A stretch of 64,000 bases of DNA from Macrostomum hystrix (lineage: Eukaryota; Platyhelminthes; Macrostomidae). Location of the stretch: contig CATNEN010000025.1 of assembly GCA_950097015.1 (NCBI GenBank), positions 2,416,001 to 2,480,000 of the forward strand. The letters are read 5' to 3'. Of the stretch, positions 34,880-45,660 are shown in pieces (the first letter of the stretch is position 1; the number at the start of each line of letters is the position of its first letter). The notes under the pieces are model-generated. The model had not been told where the DNA came from and ran no database searches. It saw only the letters and a program-made list of their open reading frames with translations. The position numbers and the translations under genes were made by a program.

Positions 34880-36443
34880 TCTGTCAACTGTGACAGGAAT
34901 GGGAGATTTCCGCGGCCTCAATAGCCTGTATACTTTATCCCAAATCAATGCGATTCAGTTTTAGTCTTTGATCTACCATTGTCGCTGCCTGGTCCATAAG
35001 CGTGCAAACAGCTGGGCGATGAAACTCAGTCGCTTAATTAGATAGGCGCGAGAAAATAAGAAGCAAAATTTCCGACGGATCTGATTGGCTGTCGGCTCTC
35101 GACCAATCGGACAGGCGCAATAAAAAATCATAGCAGAAATGCCAGTTTAACGAGAGGCGCTTATCAGTTCGAGTTTAAGTCCAATAAGATAAAAGAAATA
35201 TAATTAGCCTAAACAATTAATGCGGGAAGCACAATGTTCCTTTCAGTTGTGCCCTAATCCAGGTGCCAGAAAAATTATATTTCAAGGCTTCCTGGACAGA
35301 AATTTGTAGATTATAAATGTTTTGCTTCTATTTAAAATAAAAAATACTATGCGAACGGTAAGAATTTTTCCTTGATCGAATAGCATGTCAAATCTAATTT
35401 CCGAATTAAAATTTCAATCCTGAGCCGCCTTGCTTGAAGAGTCACTCACTGCTTTCTCCTGCTTTCGCAAGAGAAATAAAATAGGAAATTGTAAATTCCA
35501 AGTTTAGAAAAAGTAGATAACAAGATGGGAGCCTTTTGTGAGTTAAAAAAACGGCATACGCTATCTAATCAGTGAGATCTTGCTGCTGCTGCTGCTGCTG
35601 CTGCTCTGTGATTTTGCCTATGAAATGGTCCTAGCTTTAATTTTACTCTTTGATCTGCAGGTCACGAGGCTTTTATCCATCTGTCACATCATGCAGCACC
35701 GCCTTCACTCCCCTTAGCTCCTTGTGCTATCCCAAACACCGAATTCGATCAAAGTTATTGCATCAGTAGTTCACAGAGCTCTTAAAAAGTTCTACAAATG
35801 GAGCGAAAAATATCCGATGACAGGGATCGGAAATTGGAAATGCCAATCTGTTATTCTCTCAACCTCCGCCTCTGTCTATCTCATTCTGACTCTCTTACTC
35901 TCTGTCTTTTTCTTTGCAATTTTTTCGGAAATCATTATCATATAAAGTATATCTATCTCATCACACAAAAACAAATTTATAAGATCTGCCCGTGTTATGT
36001 ACTATTTCAACGATTTTTGTAAAAAACAGAAAAAAAATTAGGTGACTACTTCGAGTAGTATGCTAATTAAAAATGTAACATGTTTAGTCTATTTTAAGTT
36101 TGTCGCCTAAAACTACGAGCTACAGCCCTTTTATTTGATTCTGCTTTACGTGGCATGTAAAGCAACAAAAATGTACTTTTTAGTCAGTCAGTCAGTCAGT
36201 CAGTCAGTTTGCATCCCTCAAAGCAATTATTCTTAATTGAAAAATTGCCGTAAACGAAACAAAAGACAAAAATAAAAGCCGACGCCACAGAAATCCTGCA
36301 GCAGTTGCAGCATCTCATTCGCTCCATTGATTCGGCTTGTCCTCCAATCACAGCGGGCCAACTCGATCCCGTGGCTTCTGAGTGAGTTTTCTTGCCCGGG
36401 CATTATATGATTCGGTTCCGCTCAGAGATCGGGCGGGCACTGA
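34880..36443. promoter_or_regulatory. Divergent intergenic region between GABA-B and RASL10 genes
   Basis: About 1.56 kb between the two head-to-head genes, so it should hold both promoters. It contains a (CTG)n run at 35579-35602, an (AGTC)n run near 36182-36208 and a cattatatga TATA-like sequence at 36401. No conserved site was identified; the promoter role is inferred from geometry. Confidence 0.45.
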
Positions 36444-36512
36444 ATACTAATACACGATAGTCTGTGCAATTTCGGCTCGGCAACTAAACTGAAAGCATTC
36501 AAACTGCCGAAA

Positions 36513-37385
36513 GTGCGTTCTCGAATTTTACGCGGCGTCGCCGGTAGCGGTGGCGGCGGCGGCGGCGGCGTCGGAGGCAGTGGAGGAGGCAGCGCCGGCA
36601 ACGGAGGTGGAGGCGGCAGCGGAGGTGGAGGCGGCGGTGGCGGCGGCAGCTCCAACGATGCCTCGGACCCGCAGGATATTCGCATTGTTGTGCTAGGCGC
36701 CAGCGGGGTCGGCAAGACCAGTCTAGTGCAGCAGTTCGTGCACTGCGCCTGTCCGGAGACGTACATCCGGACTCGCCGCCCGGTGGTGCACCGGCCGTGC
36801 ATCACCGTCAACGATCGCACCTACGAGGCCCGCCTAGTCGACTGCCCGGCGTTGCGGTATTTTCCCGCGAATTCTCTGCAGGAATTCTCCGACTTTCGCG
36901 GCTACGGCCTCCGCTCGGCGTCTGGCTACGCCCTAGTCTACGACCTCACCGACGAGGCCACGTTTGGCTACGTGAAACGGCTCCGGGACGCCCTGCACGA
37001 GCAGAACATTGACGCGCCGGTGCTGGTCGTGGCCAACAAGGCCGACTTGCTCAACTCCGGCAACGGCGGCGGAAACGGCGGCGGAAACGGCGGCGGAAAC
37101 GACGGCTGCGTCGGTGGCGGCGGCGGAGGCGGACGAGAGAAAGACTTCACCGAAGTGCTCATCGGCCGGGACAAGGCGACCAAGGAGGCAAAAAGGGAGA
37201 CGGGCAATCTGGTTCGCAAGCAGTGGAAATGCCTCTACGTGGAGTGCTCGGCTAAGTACAATTGGCACGTGAGCGCCGCCTTTCGCGAACTGTTGAAAGC
37301 CATCGATCATAAGGACTTCGGGCACAAGCCGACATCGGCACGAGTTCAAGAGGCCTTCAGAAGGAATCAGTGCTCCGTGATGTGA
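36513..37385 (+). CDS. RASL10: RASL10-like small GTPase
   Basis: Ras-superfamily protein of the RASL10 branch. Counting from codon GTG at 36513, the P-loop GASGVGKT is at 62-69, G3 is DCPA (no Gly or catalytic Gln, as I recall for RASL10's DFPP), NKAD is at 175-178, and ECSAKYNWH, a RASL10 hallmark, includes SAK at 246-248. LQEFSDFRGYGLRSASGYAL and EAFRRNQCSVM also match the family; CSVM is a CAAX box for prenylation and membrane attachment. Two Gly-rich runs are inserted, one of about 35 residues before the G domain and one of about 25 after NKAD. The frame is open from 36444, but no ATG occurs in it before the last codon, so an upstream exon, trans-splicing or near-cognate initiation must supply the start. 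Missing Gln suggests weak GTPase activity (inference). Confidence 0.88.
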   Translation: MRSRILRGVAGSGGGGGGGVGGSGGGSAGNGGGGGSGGGGGGGGGSSNDASDPQDIRIVVLGASGVGKTSLVQQFVHCACPETYIRTRRPVVHRPCITVNDRTYEARLVDCPALRYFPANSLQEFSDFRGYGLRSASGYALVYDLTDEATFGYVKRLRDALHEQNIDAPVLVVANKADLLNSGNGGGNGGGNGGGNDGCVGGGGGGGREKDFTEVLIGRDKATKEAKRETGNLVRKQWKCLYVECSAKYNWHVSAAFRELLKAIDHKDFGHKPTSARVQEAFRRNQCSVM

Positions 37386-37571
37386 GGATGCAAGCGAGAG
37401 AGATTGGCCTAATCTAGTCTGGCAGCTTGACATGGAGCACAGTACACTCACTAATACTTACACAAGTGTCTGGCTTAGACATAAGGCTGTAGGTGCTGCC
37501 CCATTTGAAGACATGCACTTTAGGGACAGTGCTTAATGTGTTTTAATTATTCTGGACTCCATATTACGTCA

Positions 37572-38245
37572 TAAAAAGAGACATAGGGACAAAGAGAGAT
37601 GGACAGATAGACAGAGAGATATAGAGACAGAGAGACAGAGAGACAGAGAGACAGAGGACAGAGAGACAGAGACAGTGAGACTGAGAGACAGAGACAGAGA
37701 GCCAGAGAGACAGAGGACAGAGAGAGACAGAGAGACAGAGAAACAGAGAGACAGAGAGACAGAGAAACAGAGAGACAGAGAAACAGAGAGACAGAGAGAC
37801 AGAGAAACAGAGAAACAGAGAGACAGAGAGACAGAGAAACAGAGAGACAGAGCAACAGAGAGACAGACAGACAGAGAAACAGAGAAACAGAGAGACAGAG
37901 AGACAGAGAGACAGAGAAACAGAGAAACAGAGAGACAGAGCAACAGAGAGACAGACAGACAGAGAAACAGAGAAACAGAGAGACAGAGAGACAGAGAGAC
38001 AGAGAAACAGAGAAACAGAGAGACAGAGCAACAGAGAGACAGAGAGACAGAGAAACAGAGAAACAGAGAGACAGAGAGACAGAGAGACAGAGAAACAGAG
38101 AAACAGAGAGACAGAGCAACAGAGAGACAGACAGACAGAGAAACAGAGAAACAGAGGACAGAGAGACAGAGGACAGAGAGACAGAGGACAGAGAGACAGA
38201 GGACAGAGAGACAGAGGACAGAGAGACAGAGGACAGAGAGAGACA
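37572..38245. repeat. 8-bp purine-rich minisatellite
   Basis: agagacag units with agaaacag and agcaacag variants, about 84 units, starting about 190 bases past the RASL10 stop. The variants recur as blocks. Confidence 0.96.
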
Positions 38246-38899
38246 GCAACAGGGAACCATGTTGAATCTGAAATTGGGGAACCCTTTAAACAGTCTCGCT
38301 AACCTGGCTTCTGAAAGTTGGAGCAACTGTTCTCATCTTGTGGGGCGAGTAGATTCTCTGTTGTCCAGCATAGCTGCTGATACTGGCATTGTAATTAGCG
38401 AGATTACAAAAGCAATTTATTATTATTGATATTATAGGATTTCACAAACACTGCATCCGGCATGACAACTAGTCAGCATTTTCCATCGCTCTGTCACACT
38501 TCATATCGTTGCGTTCGATGCCCGCATTGCAAAATGTATGTTTGGCATCGTCAGTTTCGCATTTGTCTGCGTTAATGTAAAGAAATGCAATAATCTAACT
38601 TAGTATACAGAAGATAGAACTTATTCGCAACGGACTTTATACCTAGTAATACTAAAGTGATGACTCTTATTTCTTGGAAAATGGCTTCCGTGGAAAAATT
38701 GAATACTGCTATAATTGTGAGTTTTTTTACAAATTTCATTCAGTTTTGCTTTCGCGCATATATAGCAGGGCATTCAGTCGTAAATTTTAACGTCTTTTAA
38801 AAGTTGAAAGTACAATTTAATAAACAGATTACACCTGCCCCAATTGGGCCAGATGTGCAGCCGACAGCACAGCTGCAGCTATTGCGCGGCGCTTCTGAA

Positions 38900-39100
38900 G
38901 GCTGCGTACTGCTGTTCAGTCCATGGACTGGGGGATGCCACAGCCACCCTCAATTACCCATTTTACAGTTAGGTGAGTTGAAGCAATCCGTATTTAAGTG
39001 TTTTGCTAAAGGATGCAAATTGTTCCAGTGAAATCGGGAATCGAACCCCCGACCCTTACGTCGTGAGTCCGACGCTCTAACCACTACGATAAAACTTTCT
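38900..39100 (-). mobile_element. tRNA-derived SINE
   Basis: Minus strand: gtggttagagcgtcggactc, gggggttcgattcccgattt, body tttgcatcctttagcaaaac, then gggtaattgagggtggctgt and gtccatggactgaacagca. Best full-length match to the copies at 23630 and 33530. Confidence 0.83.
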
Positions 39101-39664
39101 ACTGCATCTGTGCTTTGTGACACATGACAAGCTAGTGTCAGCTCTGTGTAACTTCCCTAGAGGGAGAGAAATTTTACAAGCATGACGTGCAGAGCGCAGT
39201 TTGAAACCTTGAAGGTGAGTACTTTTAATCCGCGTCACTGTGTGCTAACTCTAGATTTTCTTGAAACTTTTTATTAAGGTCTGTACACAGTGGAACATCT
39301 TCTTAATTAGTTTATAAAGAAAAGCTTAATTAAAACTTCAACTGAAATATAATACTTAAAGTCCAATTTGGATTCTAAGCATCAAGCTCTTTAGCAGGTT
39401 GAGCAGTATTAGTACAGTACTGCTCATTTTGCAACCTATTGCAACCTGATGCGGGTGCTAAAGACCTGTAAGGTAAGTTAAACAACTTGCGTGCACAAAA
39501 AACGGAAGCATATTGCAGTGCACTAATAAACTAACAGCCGCTCGAATCGTGCTTGGTTGGAAATAACGGTTCGAGATTGTAACACTTTTGTAGAGTATAT
39601 AGCAGGCTGGGTGTTAATTAACACGCGCGCACCTTGAAATCAAGGCTTTCTTACTGGATTTCTT
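39101..39664. other. Intergenic, no feature seen
   Basis: AT-rich spacer with no recognisable gene or repeat. Confidence 0.5.
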
Positions 39665-40010
39665 ACTGGAGTAGAGAGGAATGAGAATAGAAGAGAGTAG
39701 AGAGGAATGAGGATTGAAGAGAGTAGAGAGGAATGAGGATTGAAGAGAGTAGAGAGGAATGAGGATTGAAGAGAGTAGAGAGGAATGAGGATTGAAGAGA
39801 GTAGAGAGGAATGAGGATTGAAGAGAGTAGAGAGGAATGAGGATTGAAGAGAGTAGAGAGGAATGAGGATAGAGGAGAGTAGAGAGGAATGAGGATAGAG
39901 GAGAGTAGAGAGGAATGAGGATAGAGGAGAGTAGAGAGGAATGAGGATTGAAGAGAGTAGAGAGGAATGAGGATTGAAGAGAGTAGAGAGGAATGAGGAT
40001 TGAAGAGCGC
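39665..40010. repeat. 26-bp minisatellite
   Basis: About 13 units of gaggaatgaggattgaagag plus agtaga. Confidence 0.96.
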
Positions 40011-40489
40011 TGACGATGTTCAGGGAATGGTGTGAAGAATAATGTCGTGCTGTCATTATTTCGACTAAAAACTTCGTCAGAGTAAATAAAAAACAAGCAA
40101 AAAGAGAAAAAAAATAATAGAGAAGTACCGAAAAGCATTTATTTCGTAGTGTAACTTGAAGACAGGTGAGAAAAGTAAGCAGCGCCACTCAGAAAAAACA
40201 CTCTGATACACTCCAACGTCATTTTTTGCCTGTAAAAGCCAAAGCGAGAGTCACGATTCAGAAGCGCCTATTAGACAAGTGCATCTTCGTTCCCAAAGAC
40301 TGTGAGCACAAGTGTTGTGCTAGACATGCAAAGCTCTGACGGTTTGAAAGGTGAGACATGATTAAGTCGGAAAAAGTCCAATGGTCTTGAGTGCGAAGGA
40401 AACACGATGCGAATGAGCAAAGTACAAAAGTGAAGGACTACTAGCAGGTAGCGAGTCAAGAAGCACGTACATCTCATTGCAAGGCGCTT

Positions 40490-41600
40490 CCAAAGTGTGT
40501 TGTATCGGGTGAGTGGCAGAGCGGCGACTATTGCAAGACGCTTCCAAAGTTTGTTGTATCGGGTGAGTGGCAGAGCGGCGACTATTGCAAGACGCTTCCA
40601 AAGTTTGTTGTATCGGGTGAGTGGCAGAGCGGCGACTATTGCAAGACGCTTCCAAAGTTTGTTGTATCGGGTGAGTGGCAGAGCGGCGACTATTGCAAGA
40701 CGCTTCCAAAGTTTGTTGTATCGGGTGAGTGGCAGAGCGGCGACTATTGCAAGACGCTTCCAAAGTTTGTTGTATCGGGTGAGTGGCAGAGCGGCGACTA
40801 TTGCAAGACGCTTCCAAAGTTTGTTGTATCGGGTGAGTTGCAGAGCGGCGACTATTGCAAGACGCTTCCAAAGTTTGTTGTATCGGGTGAGTGGCAGAGC
40901 GGCGACTATTGCAAGACGCTTCCAAAGTTTGTTGTATCGGGTGAGTGGCAGAGCGGCGAATATTGCAAGACGCTTCCAAAGTGTTGTATCGGGTGAGTTG
41001 TAGAGCGGCGACTATTGCAAGACGCTTCCAAAGTTTGTTGTATCGGGGTGAGTTGCAGAGCTGCGACTATTGCAAGGCGCTTCCAAAGTTTGTTGTATCG
41101 GGTGAGTGGCAGAGCGGCGAATATTGCAAGACGCTTCCAAAGTTTGTTGTATCGGGTGAGTTGTAGAGCGGCGACTATTGCAAGACGCTTCCAAAGTTTG
41201 TTGTATCGGGGTGAGTGGCAGAGCGGCGACTATTGCAAGACGCTTCCAAAGTTTGTTGTATCGGGGTGAGTTGTAGAGCTGCGACTATTGCAAGGCGCTA
41301 CCAAAGTTTGTTGTATCGGGGTGAGTTGCAGAGCGGCGACTATTGCAAGACGCTTCCAAAGTTTGTTGTATCGGGGTGAGTTGTAGAGCTGCGACTATTG
41401 CAAGACGCTACCAAAGTTTGTTGTATCGGGTGAGTTGTAGAGCGGCGACTATTGCAAGGCGCTTCCAAAGTTTGTTGTATCGGGGTGAGTTGCAGAGCGG
41501 CGACTATTGCAAGACGCTTCCAAAGTTTGTTGTATCGGGTGAGTTGTAGAGCGGCGACTATTGCAAGGCGCTTCCAAAGTTTGTTGTTTCGGGTGAGTGG
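40490..41600. repeat. 54-bp minisatellite
   Basis: About 20 units containing gggtgagtggcagagcggcg, tattgcaagacgcttccaaa and gtttgttgta. Early units are near-identical; later ones vary (gttgtag, gctgcgac, ggcgctacc). Its last partial unit passes directly into a tRNA-like SINE head. Confidence 0.97.
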
Positions 41601-41670
41601 CAGAGCGGCCTCTAACGCGTTGGCCTCTCGCAACGAAGGTCCCTGAGCTCTATTCTGCGGCGAGGCCACA
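41595..41670 (+). mobile_element. tRNA-like SINE head fragment
   Basis: ggcagagcggcctctaacgc then gttggcctctcgcaac and aaggtccctgagctc resemble the fragments at 16487 and 30835. Confidence 0.55.
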
Positions 41671-43299
41671 TTCATTTTGGACTCAACCTCTGAGAGAAGA
41701 CAATCGTTTTATCTATATTTCTACCTCCTCTCAAGATATATCAGTAAGTTGTTGTGTGCTTGTACTAAGTTGAAGACATGTGATAATAGACACTTCAAAG
41801 GTCAACAAGTGGCAATAGACAGTTACAGGATGCAGGCGACAAGGTAAAAAATACAGGAGACAATGTACTTTTGAGCGGAGCATGTACTTTTATGCTTCTG
41901 TTGAGTAGTCCGGTCCAACACGTAGGAGAAAAGAGAAGTCAGACTAAATCTGTTTTCTCCCCATCCTGAATTCCTTTCTAACGCGACAGACTGCGAAAAT
42001 TTGAGCCGATGGGAAACTAGTAGGGCGCAGCTGGTAACTAAATTGCGATACCTAAAGAAGAAAAAAGATGATTGCCGCACAGCATTATCTTGGCCACATT
42101 CTCGGCTATGAGGGCGTATTGGTCTTCCCAAATGTTTCACACTCGCTCCAGGCGGAGGGTCGCCCACACTTTGAGGACGCATTCTTGGCTTTGAACGATG
42201 GCAGAACAAGGGCGGAAGGGGGATCAGCGAATGACCAGGGAATAAACAGGAGGAGCTGCTGACTCAGAGGCTGAGAACAGGCTAGAAAAGGAGACTGCGA
42301 TGAAGCATATACCATAATAGTATGTCGCATAGAGAGAGGGAGAGCGGAATGGCGTCGGGATAAGTAGGGATAAGTGAATTGGGAGCTGCCGATGATGAAG
42401 ATTATGGGATTAGTAGAGAGAGAGAGAAGGGAAGGAGGAGTCGCCGGTTGTAGGTCGCGAGCTGCGATCCTCAAAGAGTGCATCCCTATCTCTCTCTCTC
42501 TCTTTTTTTAAATGGCCACTAGGCCGCGGGATATTGGCTCCAAAAACACACAGACGCACACTTCATTTCTTCCTCGGCCTCCTTCATCCTATATATTTAC
42601 TATGATGCCAGTGAGGGGGGAGATAAATGAGCCCGCCTCACCGCCCACCCCACTGGGCGCCTGATTAAATCAGGGCTCCCGCTCTATCTTTCTCCAAACT
42701 CTGCGTCTTCGAAGCGGCTATCAAAATCTTAAATCTGAGCTGAGCTGAGCTGAATATATACATAGCTTTACCCTTGAATTCACCGTTGGTCACAAGGCTC
42801 GGCTATATGCCTAAACTGATGCTGGCTTATAAAGAAAGTTATATTCATACTTAGCCGTTGCAGACTCCGCTACAGGCCAGGCATCATTAGCGACTCGCCG
42901 TCTCCTCTTTTTTCTTTCTTCAATGTCCCTGCTCGTCTGTATACGCGGTGGGCGAGCTTTCCTTTCAATTCAGAGCACGACTGGGGCGTGCCAATCAAAT
43001 CACTGAAGCTTTTGTGCCTCGGGCGGGACGCGACGAGGCGGCGGGAGAGAGACTTCGCGTCAAACTTCCTTGGCAATAGCCGACTCCGATCATACAGAGG
43101 CCGCGGCAAATTGGCACCCCTTACCAATGTTCCCCCTATAGTCCAGGGGGCGGGCTACGAAAAATTTTTTTTGCGCAGATTAATTTCCTGCTCCAACGAA
43201 TGCACTTTCATTAATCACCGACGGAGGACAGACATTTTATAGTGCTCGAAATGAACTAGTCTCCAAGGGCTGCTTGATACTATCGTCTTGGCTGGAATG
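41671..43299. other. Intergenic, no gene recognised
   Basis: Several short ORFs without recognisable motifs, small GA/CT runs and a gagct tandem near 42730. Confidence 0.5.
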
Positions 43300-43470
43300 T
43301 ACATGGGCTGTGTACAACAGTTCAGTCTTTGGACTGGGCGGCATATTTTACAGCTTGGTAAACTGGAGCTATGGGAAATCGCGCTAAAGGAAAAAATGTT
43401 TCCCAGGTCCAACAACCTCTTACTCAGAAGTCCGAAGGGTCTAAAACCACTGGGCTATAAAGTCAGTAAG
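43300..43470 (-). mobile_element. Degenerate SINE copy
   Basis: Minus strand retains cccagtggttttagaccctt and, at the far end, agtccaaagactgaactgt, matching the head and tail of the SINE family with many changes. Confidence 0.55.
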
Positions 43471-44080
43471 CGAAAAGCTACAAAATATGCTGTCTGAGCA
43501 ATCCAAAATAATTTTATATTGCATAAAAAGCATCACTAAAGACAGTCTAGACGCCCCTTGCACTTATTTAGTTCAAATAAACAAAGACATGGCTTTAACA
43601 AAGCAGCGCCGCGAATAGAATGTCTGTTAAACTGCCTCATCATATGACTATTTGACACTTTGCTTGGCCTCCATTGTTAAAAATCACTATTTAACTATGC
43701 TTCAGTAGGTTAAGAGAGAGAGACTGGGTAGGGTAGGAAAGGGAGTTGAGGCCAGTCTGAGAAATATCTTCATCACGCATTGTTCGCAAAATTATATAGT
43801 CCATGCACGCCAGATACTCCACACCCGCGCGGTTGCTAAGAGCTCACCGCGTCTATAACCTGGGCAAGGTGCTTAGCCTGGCAGCCAAGTCTATGGCTCT
43901 GTCTCTCTCTCTCTCTCTCTTAATTCTCGCCTTCTTATTTTCTCTCCTGGTATTATTACTATAGACAGGCCAGACAGGCCACAGCGGAGATCCAAGACTA
44001 GATTTTAAAAAGCTGTAAAAAATCGGCCAGTTATCATCGCCTTACGAGCCTACTAACTGCCTGCTAAAAAACTCGCGACA

Positions 44081-44941
44081 ATGTCCGCAGCGGTGGTAGC
44101 GCACGCGGTGGGCAGTTATCCCTATCGGCAGGCAATCCTGTCCGAGGTGAGCCATCAGCCGCCGATCAGGCAAGGCCCGCCGGGCAGGCCATGCCGCCAC
44201 GCCACCCACATGCGCTCCGCTGACGGCCAGTCCGCCATCTTCAGCCTCGACGGGCCGCTACGATCGCGTGCGCCGCTTGAGGCCGGCTTTCCGTCTGTCC
44301 GGCTTCGTCTAAGACCGCTGCACGCCACCACGGCGGCCACCTGGACGGCAAGGCGCGATGATCAGCTGGCAGCCTACTTCAGCGAGGCTGCGGGCCGCTA
44401 TCGGGTTCACCCGGGCGCCGGGCGGTGGGCCGACACCGCCCACTCCGCCGCCGATGCGCCCGTCTTCCCGCACGATTCCACCGTGCCGCGCCGGCGACCC
44501 CAGACAGTTGGCGCTGGCACCGGCAATCGCAAGAACTTCTCCAGCATTGGCGACTTCATCGTCTGCAGCGGGCCAGACGCCCAAGCTGCTTCTGTCGCCG
44601 TGGCTACAGAGACTCGCGATCAATTCCGACGCAGAGAGGCAGCCGCCTGGTCAGCGGAGGAGGAGCGCCAGACCCGCCTGGACGTTCAACGACACCGGGA
44701 GCGAATGCGCGAGTCTGCGCAGGTTGCCGACCTCCTGTCTCCTGCCGGTGCGGCTGGCGGCGATGTGCGCAGCCGCTTCTGGTCAGAGAGTGCCCGGGCG
44801 ACGGCTGGCAACAGCAGCGCCTGTGTCTCGGTCCGCCGGTGCAGCACCGCGCCCGCTGAGACCTCATATCGTCGAGTGTCGGGCAACCGAGTCCTATCTA
44901 AACTGCGTGACGAGTGCGCGCACATGCCAGTGATCTATTGA
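44081..44941 (+). CDS. Unrecognised single-exon ORF, 286 residues
   Basis: ATG-initiated, uninterrupted and GC-rich with strong G/C preference at third positions in this frame, unlike the AT-rich flanks. This supports real coding. The protein is Arg-, Ala- and Ser-rich with no predicted TM segment. Features visible: VGSYPYRQAILSEVSHQPP near the N-terminus, NRKNFSSIGDFIV near the middle, a charged probably helical stretch (SAEEERQTRLDVQRHRERMR) and a C-terminal Arg/Ser-rich part. I do not recognise the family. Upstream lies a CT-rich stretch and no clear TATA box. It could also be one exon of a larger gene, since splice partners were not found. Confidence 0.6.
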   Translation: MSAAVVAHAVGSYPYRQAILSEVSHQPPIRQGPPGRPCRHATHMRSADGQSAIFSLDGPLRSRAPLEAGFPSVRLRLRPLHATTAATWTARRDDQLAAYFSEAAGRYRVHPGAGRWADTAHSAADAPVFPHDSTVPRRRPQTVGAGTGNRKNFSSIGDFIVCSGPDAQAASVAVATETRDQFRRREAAAWSAEEERQTRLDVQRHRERMRESAQVADLLSPAGAAGGDVRSRFWSESARATAGNSSACVSVRRCSTAPAETSYRRVSGNRVLSKLRDECAHMPVIY

Positions 44942-45149
44942 TTGGCTCGCTCACACTGCCATAGAACGTGGCCAAAAAACGCGATTGTACATTCATTTTT
45001 TTGACCATCAACCGTGTACACCAAAAAACGAGTCATTTGATGGCAGTCTAAACGAGCGTTGAAACTTACCTGCCTTTCACTTGCCCCTGATCATGTACAC
45101 ATCATCGGACATGCTTGTAAGCTGTAATTCATCTACGAGGAGCTAGCTA

Positions 45150-45660
45150 TTAACAGTAGAAAAACCACACTATCCCCTAGGGGAAAGAACACGGGATATT
45201 TCAAATCCCACTGCATGTTTCACGAAAGCTCCCAAACCGAATGACCGATTTTTGTGAAAGTCCACCATATGTATAAAACTTTTCCGCCCTTTACGATGAA
45301 CTTGCTTTCAAAGCCGTCCGAGTCAGCATCGTCGAGATATTCAGCGATTTTTGTCGAAGACCCTGGTGACAAGAACAATCTACAGCCGACATGATTACAT
45401 GATGAAATTTTTGGAGCTGAAAAAATATGCCTGTTGAATATCTGGACGATGCCGATATGTTTTGTGATTCTGGAAGTGGTTTCATCGGATAAAGCGGAAA
45501 ATTTTAGCCCGAGTTTTGGATTTTCACGGCGATTGGTTGAATATTTTCATAGGAGACAGAAGAAAAGAAAAATGTGGATATTTGAAATACCTTTCAAACT
45601 TACTTTTAAATTGAATAATCGAAATTTAAAGTTTAGTTCGCAGTCTTTCTACTGTTAAAT
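45150..45660. mobile_element. Foldback/MITE-like element, copy A
   Basis: About 510 bp bounded by taacagtagaaa and its reverse complement tttctactgtta. Internal arms pair too: gcatcgtcgagatattca (near 45328) with gaatatctggacgatgcc, and ttttccgcccttta with ataaagcggaaaat. No coding capacity. A diverged copy lies near 60260. Confidence 0.75.

Noticed and set aside
34880-34948. Upstream in-frame ATG of receptor exon 1
   Set aside because: Would place a basic, Pro-containing leader before a clean signal peptide; the ATG at 34879 is the better start.
37675-38265. Arg/Glu/Thr-rich ORF after the GTPase
   Set aside because: Translation of the 8-bp purine repeat.
44309-44933. Overlapping ORFs in other frames at the 44-kb gene
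   Set aside because: They are shorter, and third-position G/C preference belongs to the 44081 frame.
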